Origin: Thermophilibacter provencensis
Lineage (GTDB): Bacteria; Actinomycetota; Coriobacteriia; Coriobacteriales; Atopobiaceae
Direction of reading: 5' to 3'
Assembly (NCBI RefSeq): GCF_900128445.1
Contig: NZ_LT671417.1
Location: 620,001-684,000, forward strand
DNA: 64,000 nt
This document shows, piece by piece, positions 28,793-38,679 of the stretch (the first letter of the stretch is position 1; each line of letters begins with the position of its first letter). The notes under the pieces were generated by a model, which was not told the origin of the DNA, did no database searches, and saw only the letters and a program-made list of their open reading frames with translations. The position numbers and the translations under genes were made by a program.

Positions 28793-29320
28793 ATGGGCCT
28801 GTTCGACAGAGTGAGGCAGCGACTCCGTCCCACCGAGGGGAGCGTTGCTGTGGTGACGTCCAAGACCCCGGGCACGGTCTTCTCGCCGACTCCGGGCACG
28901 ATCGTGCCCCTGTGCCAGACGCCTGACCCGGCGTTCAGCGAGGGGATGCTGGGCCAGGGGTGCGGCATCCGACCGGATGCGGGCGTGGTGTACGCTCCGG
29001 TCGACGGGGTGGTCGCGTTCACCACGGAGACCAACCACGCCATCGGCTTTACCTCGGATGATGGGATAGAGGTGCTGATTCACATCGGAATCGACACCGT
29101 CAAGATGAAGGGGCGCGGGTTTGCCCGTCGCGTCGAGGCAAACGAGCGCGTGCGCTCGGGCGCTCCCGTCATGACCTTCTCACGCGAGGCGATTGCCACG
29201 GCGGGCTATGACGATATGGTGTTCTGCGTGGTCGCCAACACGGACGCCTTTCGTGAGGTTACCCTAGAGGCCGATGGGCATGCCGATGCGGGCTCTGACC
29301 TCCTACGGGTGAGCCGGTAG
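28793..29320 (+). CDS. PTS EIIA component, glucose (Crr) family
   Basis: 175 residues. The two facing histidines of EIIA-Glc are His82 (TNHAIGF) and His97 (VLIHIGID), 15 apart as in E. coli Crr; the second is the phospho-acceptor. It relays phosphate from HPr to the EIIB domain of the EIIBC at 20344-21732, which lacks an EIIA. The ATG at 28793 follows GGGGAGGAAG. It closes the glycyl radical operon; ispF begins 36 bases later. Confidence 0.92.
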   Translation: MGLFDRVRQRLRPTEGSVAVVTSKTPGTVFSPTPGTIVPLCQTPDPAFSEGMLGQGCGIRPDAGVVYAPVDGVVAFTTETNHAIGFTSDDGIEVLIHIGIDTVKMKGRGFARRVEANERVRSGAPVMTFSREAIATAGYDDMVFCVVANTDAFREVTLEADGHADAGSDLLRVSR

Positions 29321-29356
29321 CGGCTGCCGCCCGCGGGGCTTCGAGAGGGGGCGCCC

Positions 29357-29839
29357 ATGCTGCGGATAGGACATGGCTTTGACGTTCACGCGTTCGCCGA
29401 GGGGCGTCGCCTCGTGCTGGGCGGCGTCGACGTGCCCGCGGAGCGCGGCCTCGCGGGCCACTCGGATGCGGACGTCGTGGCGCACGCGCTCATGGATGCC
29501 GTGCTCGGAGCGCTGCGCGAGGGCGATATCGGCAAGCTCTTCCCCGACACGGACCCGGCCTACGAGGGCGCCGACTCGCTCGCGCTGATGCGTCGCGTGG
29601 CAGAGCTCGCCCACAGCCGAGGCTGGCGCGTGGCGGACGCCGACTGCACCATTGCGGCGCAGGCGCCCAAGCTCGCCCCCTATCGAGAGCAGATGCGTGC
29701 CAACATGGCCGCGGCCCTCGGCGTTCCCGCCGAGGCGGTGGGAGTCAAGGCCACTACGACGGAGCGGCTCGGTTTCGTGGGGCGCGAGGAGGGGATCGCG
29801 GCGTGGGCCGTCGTCCTGCTTGAGCGCCTGGAGCCCTAG
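29357..29839 (+). CDS. ispF: 2-C-methyl-D-erythritol 2,4-cyclodiphosphate synthase
   Basis: 160 residues, standard. The metal-binding motif GHGFDVH appears at the N terminus and GHSDADVVAH near residue 35; the C-terminal TTTERLGFVGREEGI is also conserved. It cyclises CDP-ME-2-phosphate in the MEP isoprenoid pathway. It normally follows ispD; here the two are separated by the sugar island, and it may be transcribed from the island's operon or its own promoter. Confidence 0.95.
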   Translation: MLRIGHGFDVHAFAEGRRLVLGGVDVPAERGLAGHSDADVVAHALMDAVLGALREGDIGKLFPDTDPAYEGADSLALMRRVAELAHSRGWRVADADCTIAAQAPKLAPYREQMRANMAAALGVPAEAVGVKATTTERLGFVGREEGIAAWAVVLLERLEP

Positions 29840-29905
29840 CTCGGCCCGCGCCGGCCCCGGCGCTATACTGGTCAGACAACGTATCCGAGACGCCAAGGAG
29901 CAAGC

Positions 29906-31384
<1,479 letters not shown>

Positions 31385-31389
31385 GCGCC

Positions 31390-32316
31390 ATGGCGAAGAA
31401 CCAGTCCAGGACCCCGGGCCGCGACGTCCGCGGCGGCAAGGGCAAAGGCGCGCGGCCCATGAGGACGGGCCCGGGCAAGGGCCGCGGCGGACGTCCCCTC
31501 AAAAGAGGTCCGCAGGGCGAGAAGGCCCGCGGGCAGCGTCTCGCGCCGCGTCGCGACGCACGCGACCGGGGAGACCTCATCGAGGGCCGTCGTGCCGTCG
31601 AGGAGGCGCTCGGATGCGGCATGCCGCTGAGGAGCGCCCTCGTGCAGGAGCGCTCCGGCGAGCGTGACCAGGCGCTCGAAAGGATCGCCGCGCGCCTGGA
31701 GGATGCCGGCGTCCCCGTGGAGCGGGTGCCGCGGGGCCGGCTCGATGCGCTGTCGAGCCACGGCGCGCACCAGGGCGTCGTGGTGCGTACGCGCCCCTTT
31801 GAGTATGCCGAGCTCGCCGACGTGATTGCCGCGGCGGGGGAGGGCGACGCCCTCGTCGTGGTGCTTGATCACGTGACCGACCAGGGCAACTTCGGGGCCA
31901 TCGTGCGCACGGCCGAGGTCGTGGGCGCGGCGGGCGTCGTCGTTGCCAAGGCGAGGAGCGCCTCTGTGGGCGTGGGCGCCTACAAGACCTCCGCCGGCGC
32001 CGTCATGCACCTGCCCATCGCGCAGGTGCCCAACCTCGCCCGTGCCATCGAGGATCTGCAGGGGGCGGGATTCTGGGCCTGCGCCGCAACCGAGCATGCC
32101 GAGCAGGACGTCTGGCACGCCCCCATGGGCGGCCGCCTGGCACTGGTCATGGGCTCCGAGGGTGAGGGCATCTCACGGCTGGTGTCCGAGAAGTGCGACT
32201 TCGCGTGCCGCCTTCCGCAGCGCGGCCGCGTGGAGTCGCTGAACGTCGCCCAGGCCACGACCGTGCTCTGCTACGAGTGGCTGCGGCGCGTCGAGACGGG
32301 CGGCGCGGATGCCTAG
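31390..32316 (+). CDS. rlmB: 23S rRNA 2'-O-ribose methyltransferase, TrmH/SpoU (RlmB-like)
   Basis: 308 residues. A basic, Gly/Arg/Lys-rich N-terminal extension (1-60) probably binds RNA. It is followed by the substrate-binding domain and a SPOUT knot domain with VMGSEGEGISRLV and LPQRGRVESLNVAQA, the SAM-binding knot motifs. It methylates a ribose in 23S rRNA, G2251 in E. coli if orthologous. It begins five bases after cysS and overlaps yacP. Confidence 0.9.
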   Translation: MAKNQSRTPGRDVRGGKGKGARPMRTGPGKGRGGRPLKRGPQGEKARGQRLAPRRDARDRGDLIEGRRAVEEALGCGMPLRSALVQERSGERDQALERIAARLEDAGVPVERVPRGRLDALSSHGAHQGVVVRTRPFEYAELADVIAAAGEGDALVVVLDHVTDQGNFGAIVRTAEVVGAAGVVVAKARSASVGVGAYKTSAGAVMHLPIAQVPNLARAIEDLQGAGFWACAATEHAEQDVWHAPMGGRLALVMGSEGEGISRLVSEKCDFACRLPQRGRVESLNVAQATTVLCYEWLRRVETGGADA

Positions 32317-32848
32317 CCCGGAGGGTTCCCGCGAGCTGCTCGTGGTGGACGGCTACAACGTGATCTTCAAGTCGGCCCGCTATCTAGCCCGCATGGACGA
32401 GACCGTCGCGGGCGACCCCTTCGAGCAGGCGCGCGACCTGCTCGTCGCCGACGTGGCGGCATATGCCAAGGGGCGCTACGAGCCCGTGATCGTGTTCGAC
32501 GCCGCGGGCAACGTCTCCCCGGAGCGGCCCGACCTCTCAAAGGCCGGCGTGCGCATGGTCTTCTCGCGCACCGGCGAGTCTGCGGACGCGGTCATAGAGC
32601 GGCTCGTGACCGAGCAGCGCCTGCTGCCGCGCGCCGTGACCGTGGTGACCTCGGATCGCACGATCCGCGCGACGGTGGGCGGCGTGCCCGTGACGCGGAT
32701 CTCGAGCGACGTCCTCGTCGCCGACGTGAACCAGCTGGCCGCGGAGTACGAGAGGGCCAACGCCGAGCGGCAGACGCAGCACATGCGCCTGGAGGACCGC
32801 ATCGACCCTGCCGCACGCGAGAAGCTCTGGCGCATGCTGCGCGGGTGA
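32309..32848 (+). CDS. NYN-domain ribonuclease, YacP/Rae1 family
   Basis: 179 residues. The PIN-like NYN fold shows the acidic residues VVDGYN at the start, VFDA near residue 60 and TSDRTIR near residue 113. In Bacillus the homologue Rae1 cleaves mRNA in the ribosomal A site. The gene overlaps rlmB by eight bases, in the same order as cysS-rlmB-yacP of Firmicutes. Confidence 0.88.
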   Translation: MPSPEGSRELLVVDGYNVIFKSARYLARMDETVAGDPFEQARDLLVADVAAYAKGRYEPVIVFDAAGNVSPERPDLSKAGVRMVFSRTGESADAVIERLVTEQRLLPRAVTVVTSDRTIRATVGGVPVTRISSDVLVADVNQLAAEYERANAERQTQHMRLEDRIDPAAREKLWRMLRG

Positions 32849-33123
32849 CCCCCGGCGCCCCCTCCTCGGGCCCGGCGCTCACTCGTTGCCAGCACTTGCG
32901 AGTGCCGGCCGAGCCGACGCTTCGGGCGGGCACTTCTCGCCAAACGACAGGAATAAGCCAGCACTCGATGTCATGGGCCGCCGCTTCAGCCCGCACTCCC
33001 GGCAGGCACCCACGTGTGCTTGCCCGGGGCACGAAGAGGGCTGGATAGATGAGCCGCGGCGCGAGAGCGGCGAGAAGAACGCACTTCTCGTCGCACGGCC
33101 AACCCGCTATCATGTACAGACAC

Positions 33124-33198
33124 GCCGGCATGGCTCAATGGCAGAGCAACGGTTTTGTAAACCGTGGGTTGGGGGTTCGACTCCCTCTGCCGGCTCCA
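33124..33198 (+). tRNA. tRNA-Thr (anticodon TGT)
   Basis: Acceptor GCCGGCA/TGCCGGC, anticodon stem ACGGT/ACCGT with loop TTTGTAA, T-loop TTCGACT, encoded CCA. The anticodon TGT reads ACA/ACG. A -10-like TATCAT lies at 33108-33113. Confidence 0.95.
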
Positions 33199-33207
33199 GA
33201 AACGTTT

Positions 33208-33238
33208 CGAGGCCGTTGCGTCATGCGCAGCGGCCTCG
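33208..33238 (+). terminator. hairpin after tRNA-Thr
   Basis: CGAGGCCG (33208-33215) pairs with CGGCCTCG (33231-33238); an inner TGCG/CGCA stem extends it. No T-run follows, so it could be a processing or weak termination signal. Confidence 0.45.
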
Positions 33239-33325
33239 CTGCGTTTATCGACCTATGAGTGAATGCCCTGACCTGCGGATGTGTGCAACTCGTGAGTATG
33301 GAGACGCCCGGATACGGGGTATACG

Positions 33326-33354
33326 TTGACAAGTTTTTTTCTCCGGCGTAATCT
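33326..33354 (+). promoter_or_regulatory. promoter of the tRNA-Tyr/Thr/Met cluster
   Basis: Consensus TTGACA (33326-33331), 17 bases, then TAATCT (33349-33354), in front of tRNA-Tyr. Confidence 0.7.
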
Positions 33355-33405
33355 ATCTTCCGCTCGCAGGGGAGAAAGCGCCTTGTGGGTGGCTGAAAAC
33401 GGAAT

Positions 33406-33489
33406 GGGGATGTGGCACAGCGGCAACTGCGGCGGACTGTAAATCCGCTCCCTCTGGGTTCCTTGGTTCGAGTCCAAGCATCCCCACCA
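33406..33489 (+). tRNA. tRNA-Tyr (anticodon GTA)
   Basis: Acceptor GGGGATG/CATCCCC, anticodon loop CTGTAAA, a long variable arm as expected for bacterial class II tRNA-Tyr, T-loop TTCGAGT and encoded CCA. Confidence 0.95.
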
Positions 33490-33492
33490 TTC

Positions 33493-33568
33493 GCCCGTGT
33501 AGCTCAGTCGGTAGAGCACTTCGTTGGTAACGAAGAGGTCACCGGTTCAAATCCGGTCGCGGGCTCCA
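33493..33568 (+). tRNA. tRNA-Thr (anticodon GGT)
   Basis: Acceptor GCCCGTG/CGCGGGC with one G-T pair, anticodon stem CTTCG/CGAAG with loop TTGGTAA, T-loop TTCAAAT, encoded CCA. It starts three bases after tRNA-Tyr. Confidence 0.95.
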
Positions 33569-33595
33569 TTCCCTCTTTCAGTCGCACGGCACCAC

Positions 33596-33672
33596 GCCGG
33601 TGTAGCTCAGTTGGTTAGAGCACGCGGCTCATACCCGCGATGTCACTGGTTCGAGTCCAGTCACCGGTACCA
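33596..33672 (+). tRNA. tRNA with CAT anticodon (elongator Met likely)
   Basis: Anticodon stem CGCGG/CCGCG with loop CTCATAC; acceptor GCCGGTG/CACCGGT with a terminal G-T pair; encoded CCA. CAT anticodons serve initiator Met, elongator Met or Ile2. The body does not show the initiator-specific GGG/CCC anticodon stem, so elongator Met is likeliest, and Ile2 cannot be excluded. Confidence 0.9.
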
Positions 33673-33764
33673 GAGTTCTTAGCGGCGCTTCGGCGCCGCT
33701 TACCATAAGAACGCGTTAGCACTACGGGATGGCCGAACAGGTTGGTTCCAAAAGGAGGATGGCA

Positions 33765-34970
33765 ATGGCCAAGGAGAAGTTCGATCGTTCTAAGCCCCAC
33801 GTAAACATCGGTACGATTGGTCACGTCGACCACGGCAAGACCACCACGACCGCGGCCATCACCAAGGTCCTCTCTGAGACCGAGGGCTGCAAGGCCGACT
33901 ACACCGCCTTCGAGAACATCGACAAGGCTCCCGAGGAGCGTCAGCGCGGCATCACCATTAACGTTGCCCACATCGAGTATGAGACCTGGGAGCGTCACTA
34001 CGCTCACGTCGACTGCCCGGGCCACGCCGACTACATCAAGAACATGATTTCCGGCGCTGCTCAGATGGACGGCGCGATCCTGGTCATCGCCGCCACCGAC
34101 GGCCCCATGGCCCAGACCCGCGAGCACATCCTTCTCGCCCGCCAGGTCGGCGTCCCCTACATCATCGTCTTCCTGAACAAATGCGACATGGTTGACGACG
34201 AGGAGCTCATCGACCTCGTTGAGATGGAGACCCGTGACCTCCTCTCCGAGTACGGCTTCCCCGGAGACGACCTGCCCATCATCCGCGGCTCTGGCCTCGG
34301 CGCCCTCAACGGCGAGCAGAAGTGGGTCGACTCCATCATCGAGCTCATGCACGCCGTCGACGAGTACATCCCGACCCCGCCGCGTGACAACGACAAGCCG
34401 TTCCTGATGGCCATCGAGGACGTCATGACCATCTCCGGCCGCGGCACCGTCGCTACCGGCCGTGTTGAGCGTGGCCAGCTCAAGCTCAACGACCCCGTCG
34501 AGATTGTCGGCATCCGTGAGAAGCAGACCTCCGTTGCCACCGGCATCGAGATGTTCCGCAAGACCATGGACTTCTGCGAGGCTGGCGACAACGTCGGCAT
34601 CCTTCTCCGCGGCATCAAGCGCGAGGACATCGAGCGCGGCCAGGTCATCTGCAAGCCGGGCTCCGTCCAGCCGCACAAGAAGTTCACCGGTGAGATCTAC
34701 GTCCTGACCAAGGAGGAGGGCGGCCGTCACACCCCGTTCTTCGCCGGCTATCGTCCGCAGTTCTACTTCCGTACCACGGACATCACGGGCGACATCCAGG
34801 AGCTCACCGACTCCAACGGCACCAAGGTCGAGATGGCCATGCCGGGCGACCACGTGACCATCACCGCCGAGCTCATCCACGCCATCGCCATGGAGCAGGG
34901 CGACAAGTTCGCCATCCGTGAGGGCGGCCACACCGTCGGCGACGGCCGTATCTCCACCATCATCGAGTAG
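33765..34970 (+). CDS. tuf: elongation factor Tu
   Basis: 401 residues. G1 GHVDHGKT, G2 region RGITIN, G3 DCPGH and G4 NKCD are all intact, followed by domains II and III. It delivers aminoacyl-tRNA to the ribosome. I start at the second of two nearby in-frame ATGs because AAAAGGAGG lies in front of it and [14 protein letters not shown] is the usual N terminus. It follows the tRNA cluster and has its own terminator. Confidence 0.97.
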   Translation: MAKEKFDRSKPHVNIGTIGHVDHGKTTTTAAITKVLSETEGCKADYTAFENIDKAPEERQRGITINVAHIEYETWERHYAHVDCPGHADYIKNMISGAAQMDGAILVIAATDGPMAQTREHILLARQVGVPYIIVFLNKCDMVDDEELIDLVEMETRDLLSEYGFPGDDLPIIRGSGLGALNGEQKWVDSIIELMHAVDEYIPTPPRDNDKPFLMAIEDVMTISGRGTVATGRVERGQLKLNDPVEIVGIREKQTSVATGIEMFRKTMDFCEAGDNVGILLRGIKREDIERGQVICKPGSVQPHKKFTGEIYVLTKEEGGRHTPFFAGYRPQFYFRTTDITGDIQELTDSNGTKVEMAMPGDHVTITAELIHAIAMEQGDKFAIREGGHTVGDGRISTIIE

Positions 34971-34990
34971 CTTCCCAGGAAGAGACTCAT

Positions 34991-35024
34991 GGACCCGGTG
35001 CCTCCCGGTACCGGGTCCTTTTTT
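34991..35024 (+). terminator. rho-independent terminator of tuf
   Basis: GGACCCGGT (34991-34999) pairs with ACCGGGTCC (35010-35018), followed by six T. A second small hairpin with T-run (CGTCAA/TTGACG, 35035-35051) lies just after. Confidence 0.92.
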
Positions 35025-35085
35025 CGCTCGATCCCGTCAAGTTATTTGACGTTTTTGTGATTCGCTCTTCTCGCTTTGTGTGAGG

Positions 35086-35115
35086 TTGACAGAATGGCTG
35101 CGGTACTGGTAGTGT
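35086..35115 (+). promoter_or_regulatory. promoter of rpmG-trnW-secE-nusG
   Basis: TTGACA (35086-35091), 18 bases, then TAGTGT (35110-35115) preceded by TGG, resembling an extended -10. Confidence 0.65.
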
Positions 35116-35175
35116 TTACCACCGCACCGCGTTCGAGGGAAACTCCCTCCAACGAGAAGCTCTTCAGGAGGATCA

Positions 35176-35325
35176 ATGCGTACTCTAGTTACCCTCGCGT
35201 GCACCGAGTGCAAGCGCCGCAACTACACCACGGACAAGAACAAGTCCAACAACCCGGACCGTATGCAGCTCAAGAAGTACTGCCCGTGGTGCAAGAAGCA
35301 CACGCTTCACAGGGAGACCCGCTAA
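35176..35325 (+). CDS. rpmG: 50S ribosomal protein L33
   Basis: 49 residues. Zinc-binding type with two CxxC pairs (CTEC near residue 9 and CPWC near residue 36) and the [10 protein letters not shown] core of L33. AGGAGG precedes the ATG. Followed by tRNA-Trp and secE in the conserved order. Confidence 0.96.
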   Translation: MRTLVTLACTECKRRNYTTDKNKSNNPDRMQLKKYCPWCKKHTLHRETR

Positions 35326-35344
35326 CTAGGTGGGTTTTCATCAC

Positions 35345-35420
35345 AGGCCAGTAGCTCCAATGGTAGAGCGGCGGTCTCCAAAACCGTTTGTTGAGGGTTC
35401 GAGTCCTTCCTGGCCTGCCA
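35345..35420 (+). tRNA. tRNA-Trp (anticodon CCA)
   Basis: Acceptor AGGCCAG/CTGGCCT, anticodon stem GCGGT/ACCGT with loop CTCCAAA, T-loop TTCGAGT, encoded CCA. It lies between rpmG and secE, as in many Gram-positive genomes. Confidence 0.96.
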
Positions 35421-35429
35421 GATTTCACC

Positions 35430-35457
35430 ACCGGCTTTCCCTTCGGGGATAGCCGGT
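35430..35457 (+). terminator. hairpin between tRNA-Trp and secE
   Basis: ACCGGCT (35430-35436) pairs with AGCCGGT (35451-35457), with an inner TCCC-TTCG-GGGA tetraloop stem. The following TTTCC is a poor U-tract, so attenuation or tRNA processing is as likely as termination. Confidence 0.45.
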
Positions 35458-35490
35458 TTCCATGTAAGGCCCGTTTCTAGGAGTCGACGG

Positions 35491-35880
35491 ATGGCGAACA
35501 AGGACCGTAACAAGAGGAGCGTCCGCAAGGCCCGTGCCGAGGAGCGCGCACGCGTCGAGGCCGCTCAGGCCGCCTCTGCGCAGGGTTCTGACGGCTCCGA
35601 CGGCAAGAAGCCGGCCAAGGGGGTCGTCAAGGCCGAGAAGAAGCCCGCGAAGAATGACGAGAAGAAGTCGGACAAGAGGCCCGGCCCCTTCCGTCGTCTG
35701 CGGAACTACCTTGGTGACGTGCGCTCCGAGATGCGCCGCGTGGTGTGGCCCTCTCGCGACGAGCTCATGAGCTACTCGGTGGCCATCATCGCCATGCTCA
35801 TCGTCTTTGGCATCGTCATCTGGCTCGTTGACTCCGGCATCGTCGCCGCTCTTATCGGCTTCACTGGTCTCAGGGGGTAG
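35491..35880 (+). CDS. secE: preprotein translocase subunit SecE
   Basis: 129 residues: a long charged, Lys/Ala-rich N-terminal extension (1-65), the conserved amphipathic segment with VRSEMRRVVWPSRDEL, and one membrane helix (about 92-120). It clamps SecY in the translocon. The long extension is typical of actinobacterial SecE. It is two bases upstream of nusG. Confidence 0.93.
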   Translation: MANKDRNKRSVRKARAEERARVEAAQAASAQGSDGSDGKKPAKGVVKAEKKPAKNDEKKSDKRPGPFRRLRNYLGDVRSEMRRVVWPSRDELMSYSVAIIAMLIVFGIVIWLVDSGIVAALIGFTGLRG

Positions 35881-35882
35881 GC

Positions 35883-36431
35883 ATGGCTAAGCGTTGGTAC
35901 GTGATTCACACCTACTCTGGTTACGAGAACAAGGTCAAGGCTGACCTCGAGCACCGCATCGAGACCTATGGCCTTGAGGACAAGGTTGTCGACATCCAGA
36001 TTCCGACCGAGGAGGTCACGGAGATCAAGGACGGCGGCAAGCGTGAGACCAAGGAGTCCAAGGTCTTCCCGAGCTATGTCCTTGTCCGCATGGAGGTTGA
36101 CGACAACACGTGGGCCGTGGTGCGCAACACCCCGGGCGTGACGGGCTTCGTGGGGCTTGACGGCAAGCCGACCCCGCTTCGTCGTGACGAGTTTGACAAG
36201 ATCATGCGTCGTGGCGGCTCCCGGGGCACCACGACGGCCGTCCCCAAGCGCGTCGCCACCAACCTCGAGGTCGGGCAGTCGGTCCACGTGCTCTCCGGCC
36301 CGCTCGCCGACTTCGACGGCCAGATCTCTGAGGTCATGCCCGAGTCCGGAAAGGTCAAGGTCATGCTCACCATCTTTGGCCGCGAGACCCCCGTCGAGCT
36401 CACGCTCGACCAGATTTCCGTCATCGCCTAA
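35883..36431 (+). CDS. nusG: transcription termination/antitermination factor NusG
   Basis: 182 residues. The NGN domain starts with WYVIHTYSGYENKVK; the C-terminal KOW domain has VGQSVHVLSGPLADFDGQI. It binds RNA polymerase and couples transcription with translation or Rho. It is co-transcribed with secE and precedes rplK. Confidence 0.96.
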   Translation: MAKRWYVIHTYSGYENKVKADLEHRIETYGLEDKVVDIQIPTEEVTEIKDGGKRETKESKVFPSYVLVRMEVDDNTWAVVRNTPGVTGFVGLDGKPTPLRRDEFDKIMRRGGSRGTTTAVPKRVATNLEVGQSVHVLSGPLADFDGQISEVMPESGKVKVMLTIFGRETPVELTLDQISVIA

Positions 36432-36523
36432 CGGAGTTCCCGCCCGTCCGGTATCGGTGAGGATAGCTTCTCGGACGCGGCGCACACATAGTACGACCCG
36501 ATACGTCTTCAAGGAGTAGAACC

Positions 36524-36952
36524 ATGGCAAAGAAGAAGGTCACTGCCTTCATCAAGCTTCAGATTCCGGCCGGTGCGGCCAACCCCGCGCCTCCCGTCGG
36601 CCCCGCCCTCGGTGCCGCCCAGGTCAACATCATGCAGTTCTGCCAGGCCTTCAACGCCGCCACGCAGGACAAGCAGGGCGACATCATCCCCGTCGAGATC
36701 ACCGTCTACGAGGATCGCTCCTTCGACTTCGTCTGCAAGACCCCGCCCGCGGCGCAGCTCATCAAGAAGGAGCTCGGCCTCAAGAGCGGCTCCGGCGTCC
36801 CCCAGCGCGACAAGGTCGGCCAGCTCACCCAGGAGCAGCTGACCAAGATCGCCGAGATCAAGATGCCGGACCTCAACGCCAACGACATCGAGGCCGCCAA
36901 GAAGATCGTCGCCGGCACCGCCCGCTCCATGGGCGTCACCATCGCCGAGTAG
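36524..36952 (+). CDS. rplK: 50S ribosomal protein L11
   Basis: 142 residues, standard. The N-terminal [21 protein letters not shown] is followed by the C-terminal rRNA-binding domain ending in [10 protein letters not shown]. It forms the GTPase-associated centre. Followed by a long perfect hairpin repeat before rplA. Confidence 0.97.
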   Translation: MAKKKVTAFIKLQIPAGAANPAPPVGPALGAAQVNIMQFCQAFNAATQDKQGDIIPVEITVYEDRSFDFVCKTPPAAQLIKKELGLKSGSGVPQRDKVGQLTQEQLTKIAEIKMPDLNANDIEAAKKIVAGTARSMGVTIAE

Positions 36953-36957
36953 CGTTT

Positions 36958-37030
36958 CGTGCGTGCAAAGGGGACAGTCCCTTTTGCACGCTTTCACTGT
37001 GCAAAAGGGACTGTCCCCTTTGCACGCACG
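36958..37030. repeat. GTGCAAAAG hairpin repeat, copy 1 (rplK-rplA)
   Basis: A perfect 32-bp inverted repeat (36958-36989 with 36999-37030) and a nine-base loop. Each arm is itself nearly palindromic, centred on GGGACAGTCCC and flanked by GTGCAAA/TTTGCAC. No T-tract. The hairpin begins right after the rplK stop codon. Confidence 0.9.
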
Positions 37031-37073
37031 ATGTGGGAGGGCGGAAAGCCCGTTGACCACAGGAGGTAGCATC

Positions 37074-37781
37074 ATGCCCAAGCACGGAAAGAACTACAAG
37101 GCCGCCGCGGAGAAGGTCGAGAGCACCAAGCTCTACTCCCCGAAGGAGGCCATGGAGCTCGCCAAGGAGCTCGCCCCCGCCAAGTTCGATGAGACCGTCG
37201 AGGTCCACGTCCGCCTCGGCGTTGACACCCGCAAGGCTGACCAGAACGTCCGCGGCTCCATCGCGCTGCCCCACGGCACCGGCAAGACCGTCCGCGTCGC
37301 CGTCTTCGCCGAGGGCGAGAAGGCCCGCGAGGCCGAGGCCGCCGGCGCCGACGTCATCGGCTCCGATGACCTCGTGGCCCAGGTCCAGGCCGGCGAGCTT
37401 AACTTCGACGCCGCCATCGCCACACCCAACATGATGGGCAAGGTCGGCCGTCTCGGCAAGATCCTCGGCCCCCGCGGCCTCATGCCCAACCCCAAGCTCG
37501 GCACCGTCACCATGGACGTCGCCAAGATGGTCGGCGAGCTCAAGGCCGGTCGTGTCGAGTACCGCGCCGACCGCTACGGCATCTGCCACGTTCCGATGGG
37601 CAAGGTGTCCTTCGACACCCAGAAGCTCGTCGAGAATTATGGCGCGCTCATCAACGAGCTGCTCCGCGTGAAGCCGTCCAGCGCCAAGGGCAAGTACGTC
37701 AAGTCCGTCGTCGTCTCCACCACGATGGGCCCTGGCATCAAGGTCGACTCCACCAAGACCCGCAACCTCATGGAGGAGTAG
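37074..37781 (+). CDS. rplA: 50S ribosomal protein L1
   Basis: 235 residues, complete. The conserved [22 protein letters not shown] and [11 protein letters not shown] segments are visible. It binds 23S rRNA at the L1 stalk and in many bacteria represses its own operon. AGGAGG precedes the ATG. Separated from rplK by the hairpin repeat. Confidence 0.96.
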   Translation: MPKHGKNYKAAAEKVESTKLYSPKEAMELAKELAPAKFDETVEVHVRLGVDTRKADQNVRGSIALPHGTGKTVRVAVFAEGEKAREAEAAGADVIGSDDLVAQVQAGELNFDAAIATPNMMGKVGRLGKILGPRGLMPNPKLGTVTMDVAKMVGELKAGRVEYRADRYGICHVPMGKVSFDTQKLVENYGALINELLRVKPSSAKGKYVKSVVVSTTMGPGIKVDSTKTRNLMEE

Positions 37782-37813
37782 TTTCTTCTCGTTTGAAGTT
37801 CCTGTGTCTGCTT

Positions 37814-37861
37814 GACGGGCGTCCAGTGTCGTGACAGAATGTCACGCGCAGGACGCCCGTC
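37814..37861 (+). terminator. hairpin between rplA and rplJ
   Basis: GACGGGCGTCC (37814-37824) pairs with GGACGCCCGTC (37851-37861), with an inner GTGACA/TGTCAC stem. No T-run. It may reduce read-through from rplKA into rplJL. Confidence 0.5.
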
Positions 37862-37962
37862 CTGTATGGAGAACATCGCATGTCCGCTGCCAAAGACAGC
37901 CGGTGCCGCAAGGCTCAAAGGGGTGACCCGCCTGCCGAGGTGGTCTCAGAGATAGCATCTTC

Positions 37963-37998
37963 GAGGACCCCGCTTTGGCTGTGCCGAACGGGGTCTTC
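37963..37998 (+). promoter_or_regulatory. rplJ leader hairpin
   Basis: GAGGACCCCG (37963-37972) pairs with CGGGGTCTTC (37989-37998) with one wobble, 63 bases before the rplJ start. The 280-base rplA-rplJ spacing and structured leader fit an L10(L12)4 autoregulatory leader, but the kink-turn motif was not verified. Confidence 0.45.
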
Positions 37999-38061
37999 TC
38001 ATGCGGAAGGCCCGCCCGAGTCGGCGGCATGCCCGACCGCAGAGAGAAGGAGGTGTACTAC

Positions 38062-38583
38062 ATGCCGTCCAAGTCCAATGTCGAGATGCTCGAGAAGGTC
38101 TCCCACTCGCTGGAGTCCTCTCAGGGCGTGTTCGTCGTCGACTACCGTGGCCTCTCCGTCAAGGAGACCCAGGAGGTTCGTCGCGCGCTGCGCGAGGCTG
38201 GCGCCGAGATGAAGGTGTACAAGAACAACATCGTCAAGCTCGCGCTCGAGAACGCCGGGCTGCCCAACATCGATGACGCGCTCGCCGGCACCTGCGCCTA
38301 CGTCTTCTATGAGAAGGACCCCGTCGATGCCGCCAAGGTCATCAAGGAGCAGTCCGAGAAGCTCAAGAAGATGGCGTTCGTCGGTGCCATCGCCGACGGC
38401 AAGGCCCTTACCGCCGATGAGGCCAAGGCCTATGCCGACCTGCCCAACCGCGAGCAGCTCATGGCTCAGATCGCTGGTCTCATCAGCGGCTTCGCCCGCG
38501 ACATCGCCGTGTGCGTCAAGGAGGTCCCCGCTGGCCTCGCGCGCTCCGTCAACGCTGTCTCCGAGCAGAAGCAGGCCGCCTAG
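38062..38583 (+). CDS. rplJ: 50S ribosomal protein L10
   Basis: 173 residues. The rRNA-binding N-terminal domain (VDYRGLSVKETQEVRRALREAG) and the C-terminal helix that recruits L7/L12 dimers are present. The ATG at 38062 is directly behind AAGGAGGTG and gives the usual L10 length; in-frame upstream ATGs lie in the leader. Confidence 0.96.
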   Translation: MPSKSNVEMLEKVSHSLESSQGVFVVDYRGLSVKETQEVRRALREAGAEMKVYKNNIVKLALENAGLPNIDDALAGTCAYVFYEKDPVDAAKVIKEQSEKLKKMAFVGAIADGKALTADEAKAYADLPNREQLMAQIAGLISGFARDIAVCVKEVPAGLARSVNAVSEQKQAA

Positions 38584-38679
38584 CGGCAACCTGCGGCATC
38601 ATGCCGCGCACCCGGGGCGTCCGCCCCGCACACGCAACAGCAATCCGTGCGCGCCGCACGGGACCGAAAGGAAACAGAA

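Noticed and set aside
14254-29320. Prophage or integrative element
   Set aside because: No integrase, transposase, phage structural gene, att-like flanking repeat or tRNA junction is visible at either island end.
36958-37030. Hairpin repeats as a CRISPR array
   Set aside because: They are single inverted repeats with different flanks, no regular direct repeats with unique spacers, and no cas genes.
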